A stretch of DNA of 64,000 bases from Trileptium ribeirensis (taxonomy: Eukaryota; Nematoda; Enoplea; Enoplida; Thoracostomopsidae). Shown here piece by piece: positions 1 to 13,400 of the stretch. A program made the translations under genes and the position numbers. The number at the start of each line of letters is the position of its first letter. The stretch's first letter is position 1. The notes below the pieces were generated by a model. That model worked only from the letters and a program-made list of their open reading frames with translations. It had not been told where the DNA came from and made no database searches. Location: positions 1 through 64,000 of the forward strand of contig JASANE010010146.1 in assembly GCA_030248225.1 (NCBI GenBank), written 5' to 3'.

Positions 1-2997
1 GCGGTGGCCAGATTAAATTATTTCTGCTATATAACAATAACTTTGCCAACTACTTCTGCCTCACTTTAAACTCTCAGTTGTTCACATTTGTGTCCAATCT
101 AAGCACTTAATTTATCTAATGATTATTGTGCGCTGATTGATGTTCATTTTTGGTGTTCTTTCGATTTATATTATGGTAGAAATCTGTATTCAGTTAAAAC
201 ATGAATATACCTTCACTGACTTATTTTTAATGCGACACAAATCTATAAACAGATGTAAGGAGCAAGGACATACCCCCATGATTTCTGTCCATATATTATT
301 CAATTCACCTTTTCTTCGATGTTCTTAGTAAGCATGCTGTACGAACGATGGTTTGATGAACATCCATTCTTGAGTCGTTGACGACGTTCCAGAATCAAAA
401 AAGTTGCAGTAAGGTATATTTTCATATCTACTTTAGGACTTGAATAAATTGTTTGTTTGATTAATTTAGATTTGCGCAATATTTCAACTGTTTCGTAAGA
501 CAGATTCAGGATTTCCTAAGATAAACGCGCGGATTTCTTCGTTACAAGAACTTTCATTTTGTTTACCTTAAGTTTCACCTTTACTTTATAAGAATGTTTA
601 GCTAAACCAAGGGCCAATAAGTTGTACTTAGTAGTTTTAAGAGTAACATATTCTCTTGAATTTTAGTCCTAAATGTTATGGAATATTATACTTAGAATTA
701 AAGAAATTATTAATTTATTGCCACGTCATTCCTAATTTTTTTCAGAATTTCGCCTTCACTATTAATACCAAATAGGGAATATTTCCTAAAAGAATGTAAT
801 ATTGAATATTAAATATTAACTCCATTATTATTTAAGCAGTTTTAACTTCTCTCGAGGATTCCTACCAATGAAGGAATTTCATCCCAACGCCACACCCCCT
901 GTGAACATCTATGATACCCACAATAATGATAACAGTACGTGATAAAAATAAGCGTGATAATAGATATATAATTATCTGATATAATAATATTTGGTATTAA
1001 CCAGGCGACGGACCCCCAGGTCCTAGTCTACCCCCTTGATGGGCCGCTCCGCCAAGGGCCTCTGCTCCTGAGACGACCTCTCTTGCCGACGACCCCGGCT
1101 ACCCATCTTCGACCTCGGAGCGTTAGCATGTATGTAGTGAGGGCTTGACGATAATCATTGGTTTATTTAGGGTCCAGTTGAACACACTGAAAAGTTTTTT
1201 AATTTATTTGTGATTTCGAATTAAGATATATTTTTTCAAATAAAGAATATTAATAGTAAGATTTTACAAATGGAGCCTAAATGACAGCTATCAAACTGGA
1301 GCTTATTAGAATAACAAAAGAAATCTCCAATAGTTAAATATATAAGCTGTTAAATTCCAATATCTGCTAATATAATGACGGTTTTTAGCAAATGTGTATA
1401 TTCTAATATATATTGGTAGCTTGCGAAACGGAAATTTATACGTAATTTTGGAAGTTGTCATCAGCTTAAGAATTTGATATCTTTCGAGCAGCAAATCCTG
1501 TTCATCTTTTTTCCGTAAGATTATCAGGCATCATTCCTCTTTACGAGATTGGTTTTCTACATGACAGCTAAATTTGGATAAATGATTGAATTCTATAGCT
1601 AGCAAAATCGACACCAAACCCAAAGAATTATTGAAAATTATCTGTTATTATATTATTGTTGCAACTTATCGCTACAGGGAACCACAAAACAGATTTGTAT
1701 ATTCTATCATATTATGTCTGATAATATAGAACCGGTTGGTGTATTTTTTATGACAATTATAATTATTGTTCGATCATTTGAGTTCATAAGTTTGTATATA
1801 TTGAACCGAAGGTCGCTGGATGTGTGTGATTTTTTTTAGGATTTTTTAAATAGTATCCATGCGCTATACTCTGCATTGTAAAATTATTATTTCTGCATAG
1901 TGCCTTGATTACATCGGGAAATTTTATAATTTAACGTGTATATCTATCTAACAACATATTATCATGTGCCTAAGCATAATTTAACATATGTATCATTTCA
2001 CTGCTACTGTCAAAGACGTTGAGGGCTTCCATCTAATCAAATTTATATTAAAACATTGTTTGGTTGCTGCGCATACAGCTATTGTAAGAATTGTGATCAC
2101 GTTCATATATGTAAAACTCCGCGCTATAAAAATATATATAAGCTTTCCCATACAGATCTGCTAAAAACAAGCGTTAAGTTTGTGCAAACTCATCCATTAC
2201 TATCACAGTGACATGCAATATAGCATTACCTGCACTGACATCACTAGCGCACTTAGTTAGTAAGTTAGACCCGTAAGTAGATTTTTTCTCTTATAAAATG
2301 AAATCGCCGACTGAGCAAATCAGATTTTGTTAAATATAGAGATTTCTTATTAAATTTATACTAACAAATGTCTGAACCGGTTCGCATGGGGAAACAAACG
2401 TTTAAAACTTAATATTGGTCTAAGACAATATAAAAATTTCGCTTCTACATGCGATAATGTGGGCATGGCTGGATCGATTTTAGTTTGAATCAAGTTTTTC
2501 GGTACATAAACCTTGGTATTCTTATTTTGTACACCGAAGTTCTACCTTCTAAGAGTGTAAGTGGTATAATCACAGGTTTTGAAATAAATATCGCCATAGT
2601 TGTTGTTTATATAAATGTGGTTGAATTTGTCACTGTGCATATGAGTTAAAACAAGGTATCATGAAATAATGATATATTCAAATCAGCTACTGCGAGGCAG
2701 CAAAATAAGCCCATATACATTTTGAGTCGTAATATATATATATTTGATGTCATCTATTCGTGGGAATTCATATATTATTTTCACTTTAACGCACTCCCGA
2801 AAACAAATGCCGCTACTATGTGGTCATAAACTAAATGTGGTCGAGACAAAATGAAAAGACATTTTAGCAAAATTGTCAACGTCAAGGGCAATTGGTTACA
2901 GTTAAGAACCAATTCTACATAGCTATATCAAGTTTTATTGCACCCACAAATATAATTTCGCAAGGGAAGTATGTCTTCAATGGAAGTAATATTACCA
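1..2997. other. Non-coding AT-rich stretch
   Basis: I see no credible gene here. The open frames are short, lack splice context and show no recognisable motif. A GC-rich patch at about 1004-1140, rich in C tracts, is the only compositional break and is listed separately. Confidence 0.6.
1004..1140. repeat. Dispersed C-rich repeat, copy 1 (partial)
   Basis: A GC-rich block rich in CCCCC, GACGACC and CCGACG motifs, ending near a GCATGTATG-like string. Similar blocks occur at about 13.15, 21.85, 26.06, 28.68, 35.96 and 42.03 kb. The fuller copies flank a core of repeated GCAAAAATTGGGG-like words. This copy appears to lack that AT-rich core. The class of element is not identifiable. Confidence 0.4.
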
Positions 2998-5900
2998 GAT
3001 TGGTTAATAGATTGCAACTTGAGCAGATAATGCACAGGGTTACAATAAACGAAAACATCGACGACAGCTGAACAACTCAAGAAGTAACAGCTCCCAGCTA
3101 GCTAGCCGTGTATTGGACTAGTGAAATACAGCGCTAAATTTGAACTACGTGGTTTGGTGCAGCAGTAGCGTATACATGCAAACTCAATCAAATATCTTAT
3201 AGACCACCATCCTGAAACAGTGGTAAATAAAACAATGCTAGAATTTAACGTCTGTAGAACTGGTTAATAGATTGCAACTTGAGCAGATAACGCACAGGGT
3301 TACAATAAACGAAAACATCGACGGCAGTTGAACAACTCAAGAAGTGACAGCTCCCAGCTAGCTAGCCGTGTATTGGACTAGTGAAATACAGCGCTTAATT
3401 CGAACTACGTAGTTTGGTGCAGCAGTAGCGTATACATGCAAACTCAATCAAATATCTTATAGACCACCATCCTGAAACAGTGGTAAATAAAGAGGGGAAA
3501 ACGGGGCGAAGCAAACAATGCTAGAATTTAACGTCTGTAGAACTGGTTAATAGATTGCAACTTGAGCAGATAATGCACAGGGTTACAATAAACGAAAACA
3601 TCGACGACAGCTGAACAATTCAAGAAGTAACAGCTCCCAGCTAGCTAGCCGTGTATTGAACCAATGAAATACAGCGCTTGATATAGTGGGTAGGATAATA
3701 ATTAATATTATAGATAAAATATAGATTTAGAGAATAGATGATAGAGAGATAGAAGTACAATAAACGAAAACAATGACGGAGGAACAACAAAGGACAGCCC
3801 GCGCAAATTTGAACTACGTAGTTTGGTGCAGCAGTAGCGTATACATGCAAACTCAATCAAATATCTTATAGACCACCATCTTGAAACAGTGGTAAATAAA
3901 ATAATGCCAGAATTTAACGTCTGTAGAATTGGTTAATAGATTGCAACTTGAGCAGATAACGCACAGGGTTACAATAAACGAAAACATCGACGGCAGTTGA
4001 ACAACTCAAGAAGTAACAGCTCCCAGCTAGCTAGCCGTGTATTGGACTAGTGAAATACAGCGCTTAATTCGAACTACGTAGTTTGGTGCAGCAGTAGCGT
4101 ATTTTTTTCGGCTATTCTATCAAATAATCATATAATTTATAGACCACATCTAACAGAAGATCTAATTACTGAACTAAATCACTAAAACATATTACAATAA
4201 ACAAACATACCAACAACTCAAAACATCCCATTACCTTACTAAAATACAGCTAATAAATATACATGCAAACTCAATCAAATATCTTATAGACCACCATCCT
4301 GAAACAGTGGTAAATAAAACAATGCTAGAATTTAACGTCTGTAGAACTGGTTAATAGATTGCAACTTGAGCAGATAATGCACAGGGTTACAATAAACGAA
4401 AATCGGGTGAACAATCAAGAAGTGACAGCTCCCGTAGTAGCGGTATGGACTTAAAGGCTAAATACAGCGCTAATTCGAACTTACGTAGTTCGGTGCAGCA
4501 GTAGCGTATGCATGGTAACTCAATCAAATATCTTACAAGCCTTACTATCCTGAAACAGTGGTAAATAAAACAATGCTAGAATTTAACGTCGTAGAAACTG
4601 GCTTAGATATTGCAACTTAGCAGATACGCACATCGACGACAGCTGAACAACTCAAGAAGTAACAGCTCCCAGCTAGCTAGCCGTGTATTGGACTATTGAA
4701 ATACAGCGCTAAATTTGAACTACGTAGTTTGGTGCAGCAGTAGCGTATACATGCAAACTCAATCAAATATCTTATAGACCACCATCCTGAAACAGTGGTA
4801 AATAAAACAATGCTAGAATTTAACGTCTGTAGAACTGGTTAATAGATTGCAACTTGAGCAGATAACGCACAGGGTTACAATAAACGAAAACATCGACAGC
4901 AGTTGAACAACTCAAGAAGTAACAGCTCCCAGCTAGCTAGCCGTGTATTGGACTAGTGAAATACAGCGCTTAATTCGAACTACGTAGTGGGCAGCAGTGC
5001 GTTCTGCTCTCTTCGTACCCTATCCGACAGGTAGAATCAGCGATTAACGTCTGTGAACTGGTTAATAGATTGCAACTAGAGCAGATAAACGCACAGGGTA
5101 CAATAAACGAAAACATCGACGGCAGTGAACAACTCAAGAAGGACAGCTCCCAGCTAGCTAGCCGTGTATTGACTAGGAAATACAGCGCTAAATTTGAACT
5201 ACGGTTTGGTGCAGCAGTAGCGATATACATGCAAACTCAGTCAAATATCTTATAGACCACCATCCTGAAACAGTGGTAAATAAAACAATGCTAGAATTTA
5301 ACGTCTGTAGAACTGGTTATCTGCAGATACTTTAGCAGATAACGCACAGGGTTACAATAAACGAAACATTAAGACTCAGAAGTACAGCTCCCGACCGCCA
5401 CTAGATGCTGAAGATACAGCGCTTATTTCAACTACGTAGTTTGGTGCAGCAGTAGCGTATACATGCAAACTCAATGACTACAGACCACCATCCTATGAAC
5501 AGTTGTAAATAAAACAATGCACCTGCGCGGAGATACGTACGATTTGGGCTTGAAACGCTTAGATATTGCACTAGAGGATAGAACTAACAGGCAAACATAA
5601 CGAAAACATGAGCATGACAACCAACAGGAACCGAGGCGAGCCGGTACAGGAATACAGCGCTATGAAAAGAGGAGGGCAGCAGCAGCAGAGAGCACTATCA
5701 ATACGAACACTATGCTACCCGAAACAGGAAGAAAAAAAAGCGCCAAGATTTAGGAAACGGTAGAATTTAACGTCTTACGACCTGTTAATAAGATTCCACT
5801 TGGAGCAGATAACGCACAGGGTTACAATAAACGAAACATTGACGGCAGTTGAACAACTGGCAGAATACAGCTCCCAGCTAGCTAGCCGTGTATTGGACTA

Positions 5901-8522
5901 GTGAAATACAGCGCTTAATTCGAACTACGTAGTTTGGTGCAGCAGTAGCGTATACATGCAAACTCAATCAAATATCTTATAGACCACCATCCTGAAACAG
6001 TGGTAAATAAAACAATGCTAGAATTTAACGTCTGTAGAACTGGTTAATAGATTGCAACTTGAGCAGATAACGCACAGGGTTACAATAAACGAAAACATCG
6101 ACAGCAGTTGAACAACTCAAGAAGTAACAGCTCCCAGCTAGCTAGCCGTGTATTGGACTAGTGATAAACAGCGCTTAATTCGAACTACGTAGTTTGGTGC
6201 AGCAGTAGCGTATACATGCAAACTCAATCAAATATCTTATAGACCACCATCCTGAAACAGTGGTAAATAAAACAATGCTAGAATTTAACGTCTGTAGAAC
6301 TGGTTAATAGATTGCGAGATAACCAGGGGACAAATAGAAAACAGCGTGCTGCCTTATTGGACGGAGGAATACAGCGCTATTCGAATACTGTTTGGTGCAG
6401 CAGTGCGAATGCATGCAAACCTATCAAATATCTCAGAATCATCCGAAACAGTGTAGTAAACAACTAGTTTACTCTTAGAACTGTATAGATTGCAACTGAG
6501 CAGATAACGCACAGACAATAAACGAAACATCTTCAAACAATCTCAAAACAGCTCCCAGCTAGCTAGCCAACTAGGAAATACAGCGCACGAACTATAGGGC
6601 AGCAAGCATACATCAAACCAATCATATCAGAAATCCAAACAAGAAATAAAACAACAGAAAACCAGAACAAAACAGATGCACAACGAGCAGATAACGCACA
6701 GACAATAAACGAAAACATGACAACAGAGAAAAACAACCAAAAGAACAGCTCCCAGCTAGCTAGCCAAATACTAGAAAAAGGCTAATCGAACGACGAATGC
6801 AGAGAGCGATAATCAAACTCAATAAATATCTAATAGACGACGATCCTAAAAAGGAAATAAAACAATCTAAATTAACGTTAGACCGAGATATCAACTAGCA
6901 ATATAATTACAGTGTACAATAAACGAGAACAATACCAAAGCTAAAGTGAAGAAGAACAGCTCCCAGCTAGCTAGCCGTTATTAACCAATGAAATACAGCG
7001 CTAAATTAAATACATGAGTGCAGCAGAGCGTATACATCAAACTCAATCAAATATCTATAGACGACTATCTAAACAGGAGAAAATAATCCAGATAACGTTG
7101 AGAATAAAATATAACGAAGCAGATAACGCACAGTACAAAAACGAAACATACGCAGTACAACTTAAGAAAACAGCTCCCAGCTAGTAGCGTACTAGAAATA
7201 CAGCGTAATTCAACTACGAGTGCAGCAGAGCGATAACTTGAGCAGATAATGCACAGGGTTACAATAAACGAAAACATCGACGACAGCTGAACAATTCAAG
7301 AAGTAACAGCTCCCAGCTAGCTAGCCGTGTATTGAACCAGTGAAATACAGCGCTAAATTTGAACTACGTAGTTTGGTGCAGCAGTAGCGTATACATGCAA
7401 ACTCAATCAAATATCTTATAGACCACCATCTTGAAACAGTGGTAAATAAAACAATGCCAGAATTTAACGTCTGTAGAATTGGTTAATAGATTGCAACTTG
7501 AGCAGATAACGCACAGGGTTACAATAAACGAAAACATCGACGGCAGTTGAACAACTCAAGAAGTAACAGCTCCCAGCTAGCTAGCCGTGTATTGGACTAG
7601 TGAAATACAGCGCTTAATTCGAACTACGTAGTTTGGTGCAGCAGTAGCGTATACATGCAAACTCAATCAAATATCTTATAGACCACCATCCTGAAACAGT
7701 GGTAAATAAAACAATGCTAGAATTTAACGTCTGTAGAACTGGTTAATAGATTGCAACTTGAGCAGATAATGCACAGGGTTACAATAAACGAAAACATCGA
7801 CGACAGCTGAACAACTCAAGAAGTAACAGCTCCCAGCTAGCTAGCCGTGTATTGGACTAGTGAAATACAGCGCTAAATTTGAACTACGTAGTTTGGTGCA
7901 GCAGTAGCGTATACATGCAAACTCAATCAAATATCTTATAGACCACCATCCTGAAACAGTGGTAAATAAAACAATGCTAGAATTTAACGTCTGTAGAACT
8001 GGTTAATAGATTGCAACTAGAGCAGATAACGCACAGGGTTACAATAAACGAAAACATCGACGGCAGTTGAACAACTCAAGAAGGAACAGCTCCCAGCTAG
8101 CTAGCCGTGTATTGGACTAGTGAACTACAACGCTAAATTTGAACTACGTAGTTTGGTGCATCAGTAGCGTATACATGCAAACTCAATCAAATATCTTATA
8201 GACCACCATCCTGAAACAGTGGTAAATAAAACAATGCTAGAATTTAACGTCTGTAGAATTGGTTAATAGATTGCAACTTGAGCAGATAGCGCACAGGGTT
8301 ACAATAAACGAAAACATCGACGGCAGCTGAACAACTCAAGAAGTAACAGCTCCCAGCTAGCTATCCGTGTATTGGACTAGTGAAATACAGCGCTTAATTC
8401 GAACTACGTAGTTTGGTGCAACAGTAGCGTATATATACATGCAAACTCAATCAAATATCTTATAGACCACCATCCTGAAACAGTGCTAAATAAAACAATG
8501 CTAGAATTTAACGTCTGTAGAA
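2998..8522. repeat. Satellite array, about 260-bp unit, roughly 20 copies
   Basis: Direct tandem repetition of a unit that carries TGGTTAATAGATTGCAACTT, then GCACAGGGTTACAATAAACG, then CAGCTCCCAGCTAGCTAGCC, then CTACGTAGTTTGGTGCAGCA. Clean neighbouring units, for example those around 7480, 7740 and 8000, are offset by 260 bp. Two subtypes can be told apart: one has CGACGACAGCTG with GCTAAATTTGAAC, the other has CGACGGCAGTTG with GCTTAATTCGAAC. They alternate in several places, suggesting a higher-order dimer of about 520 bp. Clean blocks lie at 2998-4100, 4258-5330, 5800-6310 and 7230-8522. The stretches between are scrambled. Frames up to about 86 codons inside the array are products of the repeat and not genes. 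Confidence 0.95.
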
Positions 8523-9020
8523 TGTACTTGCATTTTATTATAGGGCCACTGATAAAGTATTGAATAGTCTCAAACTGCCCAGTCTTATAGAACCGGCGCA
8601 TTTCTATGCTGGTAAATGTAAATGAATTCAATTCTCGGATACTTTGTTATGTAATTAACGCAATGAATTTTTGTTATACCGGTTTATAATAAGGGGAATT
8701 GCACAACTTGTACAATCCAATATTCCAAGAGCCAATTATAGTCCAGTCTACTTAATAGTGTGATACTATTCAGCTTTTCAATGTTTTTGTCAGGGGTGCG
8801 GTACCAGCCGATATCGGACTGAACTGGTTAATAAAGCCAGACAAAAGAACATTAAGATATCCGACGAACAAATATATAATAAATTAGCATGATGAGCAAT
8901 TAGTTTTATCATGCATTAAAGAAGAGTATGACACTTTTGTTCACTCATATGTTAACCCGTGTTTGATGACGGGGACGTTTTCGGCGTGACCCCCCTCTCT
9001 ATTCCGGACTCCCATTTTTA
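8523..9020. other. Non-coding spacer
   Basis: Unique-looking AT-rich sequence between the satellite and the GC-rich hairpin. No coding signal recognised. Confidence 0.5.
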
Positions 9021-9124
9021 GGGGGTAGCTCGGAACCCCCCGTTTTGGGGGGTGGGTCAGTTGAACCGGTAGCTGCTTATAAACTGACCCGCCAAAATTT
9101 GGGTGTACGAGCTACAGTCCCCCC
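9021..9124. repeat. Long imperfect hairpin, GC-rich
   Basis: The left arm (9021-9062) begins GGGGGTAGCTCGG and ends GGGTCAGTT. The right arm (9082-9124) begins AACTGACCCGCC and ends GAGCTACAGTCCCCC. The arms are complementary with a few mismatches around a loop of about 19 nt. This is probably a fold-back element or part of one. No target duplication was recognised. Confidence 0.7.
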
Positions 9125-9530
9125 TCCCCACAAACCTAAAACTGGGGCATCTGCGCATGACCAGCATCCTATGATTTAATTAGTTACTTTAAAGTATTAC
9201 CCTTTTATATAGTCACTTTATTTGATATTATGTAAATTTTCTAATAAAATGTTTGATTTTGCTAATGTTTTCCATTGTTCTACGCCACCCAGTTTCTATA
9301 CTTGTATATCTATACCTCAAGTCCTGCCCGACGAAATAACACGCCAACCATTTCGGACCTTACTTATTCTGAAGCGGTTTAAAATGAGGCTCAAATACAC
9401 AGGCCCTAAAGTTTTTAAGCCTTTAGTTAATTCTACATTTACATCTCAGTTCACGGGATATTTGTAATTTTTATTTGATCCCAGAGTTTGTGCTTTTAAG
9501 AATGTCAACTGCTATTTGCATTCTTAGGTA

Positions 9531-10080
9531 CCTTGACTATACTACATACATGGCGTCTGTTGCAGTGCGTTATAATTGTTTGAATGTTAACTTATGGCGC
9601 TAGTGTTCATACCAATAGATAACTAAGCATAACGTATGAGAACCGCTCCTGCTAAGTCTCAGGACAATATGTATTTTTTTCTTGTGAAATTATTACTGCG
9701 ATTTTCTGTTTGGCTATAATGTGCTGAAAATACCCCATTGTTTCAGGTTCCACGCAATGTAACTTTGCAAAGAAGTGTCATCGAAGGCCCCACATTGTTT
9801 TACGAGTGTCATCTTGAGTATACTACATATACGGCATGTGTTGCAGTGCGTTATATTTGTTTGGATATTAACTTACGCGCAAGTGTTCATGCCATTACAT
9901 AACCCAGCATAACGTACGAGAACCGCTCCTACTAAATCCCAGTACAGTTTATATTTCTTTCTTGTAAAATTACAAGTTTGATTTTTTGTTTGGCTATATT
10001 TTGCTGAAAATACCCTAGTGATTCTGGTTTCAGGCAATGTACTTTTGCCATAAAGTGTCATCGATACCCCACCTTGTTTA
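9531..10080. repeat. Two-copy tandem duplication, about 281-bp period
   Basis: Copy 1 runs from about 9531 to 9811 and copy 2 from about 9812 to 10080. Shared words include GTTGCAGTGCGTTATA, CATAACGTA(T/C)GAGAACCGCTCCT and GCTGAAAATACCC. Divergence is moderate and scattered, so the duplication is old. The 81-codon frame just upstream (9222-9467) has no support as a gene. Confidence 0.85.
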
Positions 10081-10379
10081 CAGGAAGCACGAAATTATGT
10101 AGCAAATTGAATAGCTTTGTACGAATCACATAGACATTTTGGGTTGAAGCGTTTATTCCGTCATAACAACATTTTTCAAAACTAATGAAACATTATACGA
10201 CAGAAAAATTTTAGGATCCCTATTATGAATGTATTTGTTGTACAACCAATTTTCAGTCGGTGGGTTACATCTCTGCTGAAATTTATATTTTCGATAATCT
10301 TGCCATTGTAACTAGTTCAAACGACTATCATCACCAAAATTAAAATTCATATATTCTCGTTAGCAACAATAGCAAACGA

Positions 10380-10813
10380 TAAATAGTCATATAAAACATA
10401 CAACAACAACAAACTCTAGCGCTACCTACAAAAACAACCTCAAAACGCTACCATAGAAAAAAACATCAAACAACGCCAACCACAAGCAGATATAAACACC
10501 AAAAAAGATACCCAGCACAATCTCCACAACATAAAGAGATCCCTACACATCCCTCAATCCAACCAAATTATCTAGCCCAAGCTAGACAAACAAACAAAAC
10601 GCAAAACAAAACACAAAAAAAAAACAAATCAGCAACCAAAATATCTCATAAAACCATCAACAATACCCACCAGCTAACATATAAACAAAAATTATTATAC
10701 AATAAAAACAAAACCAACAACATAAACCACCTAACAAACAAACACACACCACCTAAATACCTACATCTAAACTTCCCACCACCCCACCCCAATCATAACT
10801 CCCCCCCCCCCCC
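10380..10813. other. C/A-rich block depleted in G and T, ending in a poly-C run
   Basis: For about 430 bp the + strand is almost entirely A and C, with very few G or T, and it ends in a run of about 14 C. The flanks have normal composition. It is neither a simple tandem repeat nor coding. It may be a real skewed element or a low-quality consensus. Confidence 0.6.
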
Positions 10814-12423
10814 ACCATTTGCTCGTCGTCAAAACAGCAAGCGACTTACGCTTTATTTGTCACCGATTTAAGTGGTGACCTAATTTCTAACGTTTGGCTT
10901 TCCAAACTCAGAGATTGGTGCCTGTTTTAGTTCTTATGGAATTTCGCGGTGCTACCGCACCGCTCGACGTTATGGATGCTATTTAACATTAAAGTGGGCC
11001 AAGAAACGTCTAACCATATGCGCAACAACCATGGTGGGATTTGTGCCCCCACATTTTGAGGCCCGGACGCCCAAGTTTCTCAACACACAATCCCCTATTA
11101 ATATTTTATTTCGTCAAAGTTTTATAATCTACTATTCGTTAACAAGTGAAATTCGGGAGATAAATGCGACTACTGACTTGGGCTCCCTCACTATTTTGAA
11201 CGTGGTTGTACCACTGCGTTTTACCCCTCGTATAAACTGATAGAGCACAGTAGATTACAGAAACGGCACCATAGTATCGTCAAAAGTATGACATATTAAC
11301 CCCTCTAAGAGACTGGCTCCTTAAAATATTGATGTTGAAATTATGCTATTGCGAGTTCACGTGTACTTGGAACACAGAGGTTGGCATCAAAACGCAATAA
11401 AACGAATAGTGAACATGTCTTCAGTTTTTACGAGGCCCAATAGGACTCATTAAACTCTAACAATTTTAGGGAACAGATGCGGCGCGTCAAAAGTTATCTA
11501 GCGTTGTTCGGGGTGCTATCCTTTTTGGCAAATATTGACATTTACTGCGCTTCAAAATGACTTTTTATTGAACAATTGAGCGACAATCAACAATTTAGTA
11601 AGCCACGATGCGTTAAAAATTGATGCTATGCCCACATTGTGTTTTGAGTCGGGGGCCAGGGCGTGGCATATTAAATGGTGTCAATTTCCAACGAGCCGAT
11701 ATACAATAAAAATATCAATTTCGAATTTTAATGACCAAAACTAATTTTAGCATTCTAATCATTATATGTATAAAGATGACGTATACAATCTTAATTGTAG
11801 GTCTTCGTGCTTTTTACTTCATTAAAATATCATGTCGTGTGTTTTTGTGCTACAGTCCTTTAATAGTTCAATGAACAAGAAGGAACTAAATATAATTGAT
11901 TTATATTATAAGAAATTTTGGAAATTTAATATTTATTAACTGTAACTAGTAATATTTGTAATTAATGTAAGGTATCCATATAACGGCTAGCGATTAACGA
12001 AACTGAATTTTTATCTTGAAAAGCTAAAATGTCATAAACTTGAAAAGATGAGCGATTTGAACATATTAATGATGAAAGGATTCGCGACTGCTCTTCCCGT
12101 TGGACTAGCCGCTATTCGAATCCGATCCTTTAGTTAGCGAGACTATCGCAGTTTAACTACACAAGAACCCGTCATGCCGCGAAAAAACTTATGTAGTGGC
12201 GCGTCACATCATTTGCTTGCGAAGCGATAATTCTCACTTCGAGCTATCATAAAATGCTTTATGCTAAGGATCACGTCGGCAGATGCGCAGCACGCTATTC
12301 AGACATGAGGGGGGCACAGTCAAAAGTGAGGTGAGCGTTAGGGGAAATAGCGAGATAATTTCGGCCACAGTATATGTAGAATGTAGAGTATTCCCGGTGG
12401 AATTTTGTGCGTATCGCGTCACT
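10814..12423. other. Non-coding stretch
   Basis: No gene recognised. The 69-codon frame at 11031 has no motif or splice context. Confidence 0.5.
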
Positions 12424-12748
12424 TAAGGTGCGTTCACACGTCAAAAACTTTTTGCTAAAATTTTGAGCTCAATATTTGATTAAAACTTGGTTCTAATGCG
12501 TAATGGAAAATATGGCAAATCACCACGCGCCAAAATTTGAGTTCAAAACCTAGAGCTCAATATTTTTCAACCGCGATTCCTTGTTCCCGATTGGGCGAAC
12601 CAAATGCGCTACAATAGATTCAACTGTGGTCCCACTTCCAAATTCACAAAAAATGCTTTAAAATTTTGATCAAAATTTGAGTTCAAAATTTGACCAAACT
12701 TTGAGCCCAAAACATGGATTAAAATTTTGAAGTGTGAGCACGTCTTTA
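12424..12748. mobile_element. MITE-like element, family 'TTCACACG'
   Basis: The left end reads AAGGTGCGTTCACACGTCAA. The right end, read on the opposite strand, begins AAAGACGTGCTCACACTTC. The interior is full of TTTTGAGCTCAAAATTTT-type self-complementary words. Related copies lie at 52690-52937 and, in part, at 44120-44222. There is no coding capacity, so it would have to be mobilised in trans. Confidence 0.6.
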
Positions 12749-13139
12749 GCATATTTCAAATAATTTTTTTACGACTTCGCATATGCGCTCGCACGTTTTC
12801 CTATAAATTATACACTATATATTACTAAAGCAGCAACTGCTTAATGATAAATTGAAAATATATTCTTCACCCATAATAGCTGTAGCGGTAAATTTTACAA
12901 CAAATAAGTTTGTTAACCAAACGCATACTGGTTACCAAAAAGTCAGCGTAAGGAGGTTTGCATCATAGCTTTAGGGGAATCATTGCGAGCTCTGAACTGA
13001 GGCAATGGTTTACCAACTGAAGGTGTACCAGTAACAAAATTATTTTGCACAAACAAAAATTAATTTTTTGATAGGACAAACATAAAGATAACACACTAGT
13101 ACCTACAATATATGACAAATATTACTTGTAAATATAGGC
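12749..13139. other. Non-coding spacer
   Basis: AT-rich. No feature recognised. Confidence 0.4.
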
Positions 13140-13400
13140 TAAGGCCTAGGACCCCTCCCCAAAGACTATGACGTACCTCTTCACCCCTGAGGATACCAAT
13201 ACCCTGCCATCCTGCTGCTCTGCATCCTACCCCTTCCTCCCCCCCCTCCCCCCGCCCACGGTGCGCGCCAAATTGTGACAGGAATTGGTAAAAACAGGGG
13301 TAACGTCGGTGAAAATAGGTCCAAGGTTCAGCACCCCTTTGAGACGTCCCCCCGGCCGGTATCGGCTACCCCCGTGAGAACTTGGAGTGTCAGCATGCAC
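13140..13400. repeat. Dispersed C-rich repeat, copy 2
   Basis: Runs of C, a GTGCGCGCCAAATT junction, an AT-richer core (GGTAAAAACAGGGGTAAC), then another C-rich flank ending GTGTCAGCATGCACG. The C-rich / AAAATTGG core / C-rich layout is shared with the copies near 21.9, 26.2, 36.1 and 42.2 kb. Confidence 0.5.

Noticed and set aside
4970..5255. Open frames inside the 260-bp satellite
   Set aside because: They occur on both strands of a repeat and break at unit variants; no splice or start context.
3000..8522. CRISPR-like array
   Set aside because: The units are about 260 bp with no spacer pattern, and the window is eukaryotic in character; it is a satellite.
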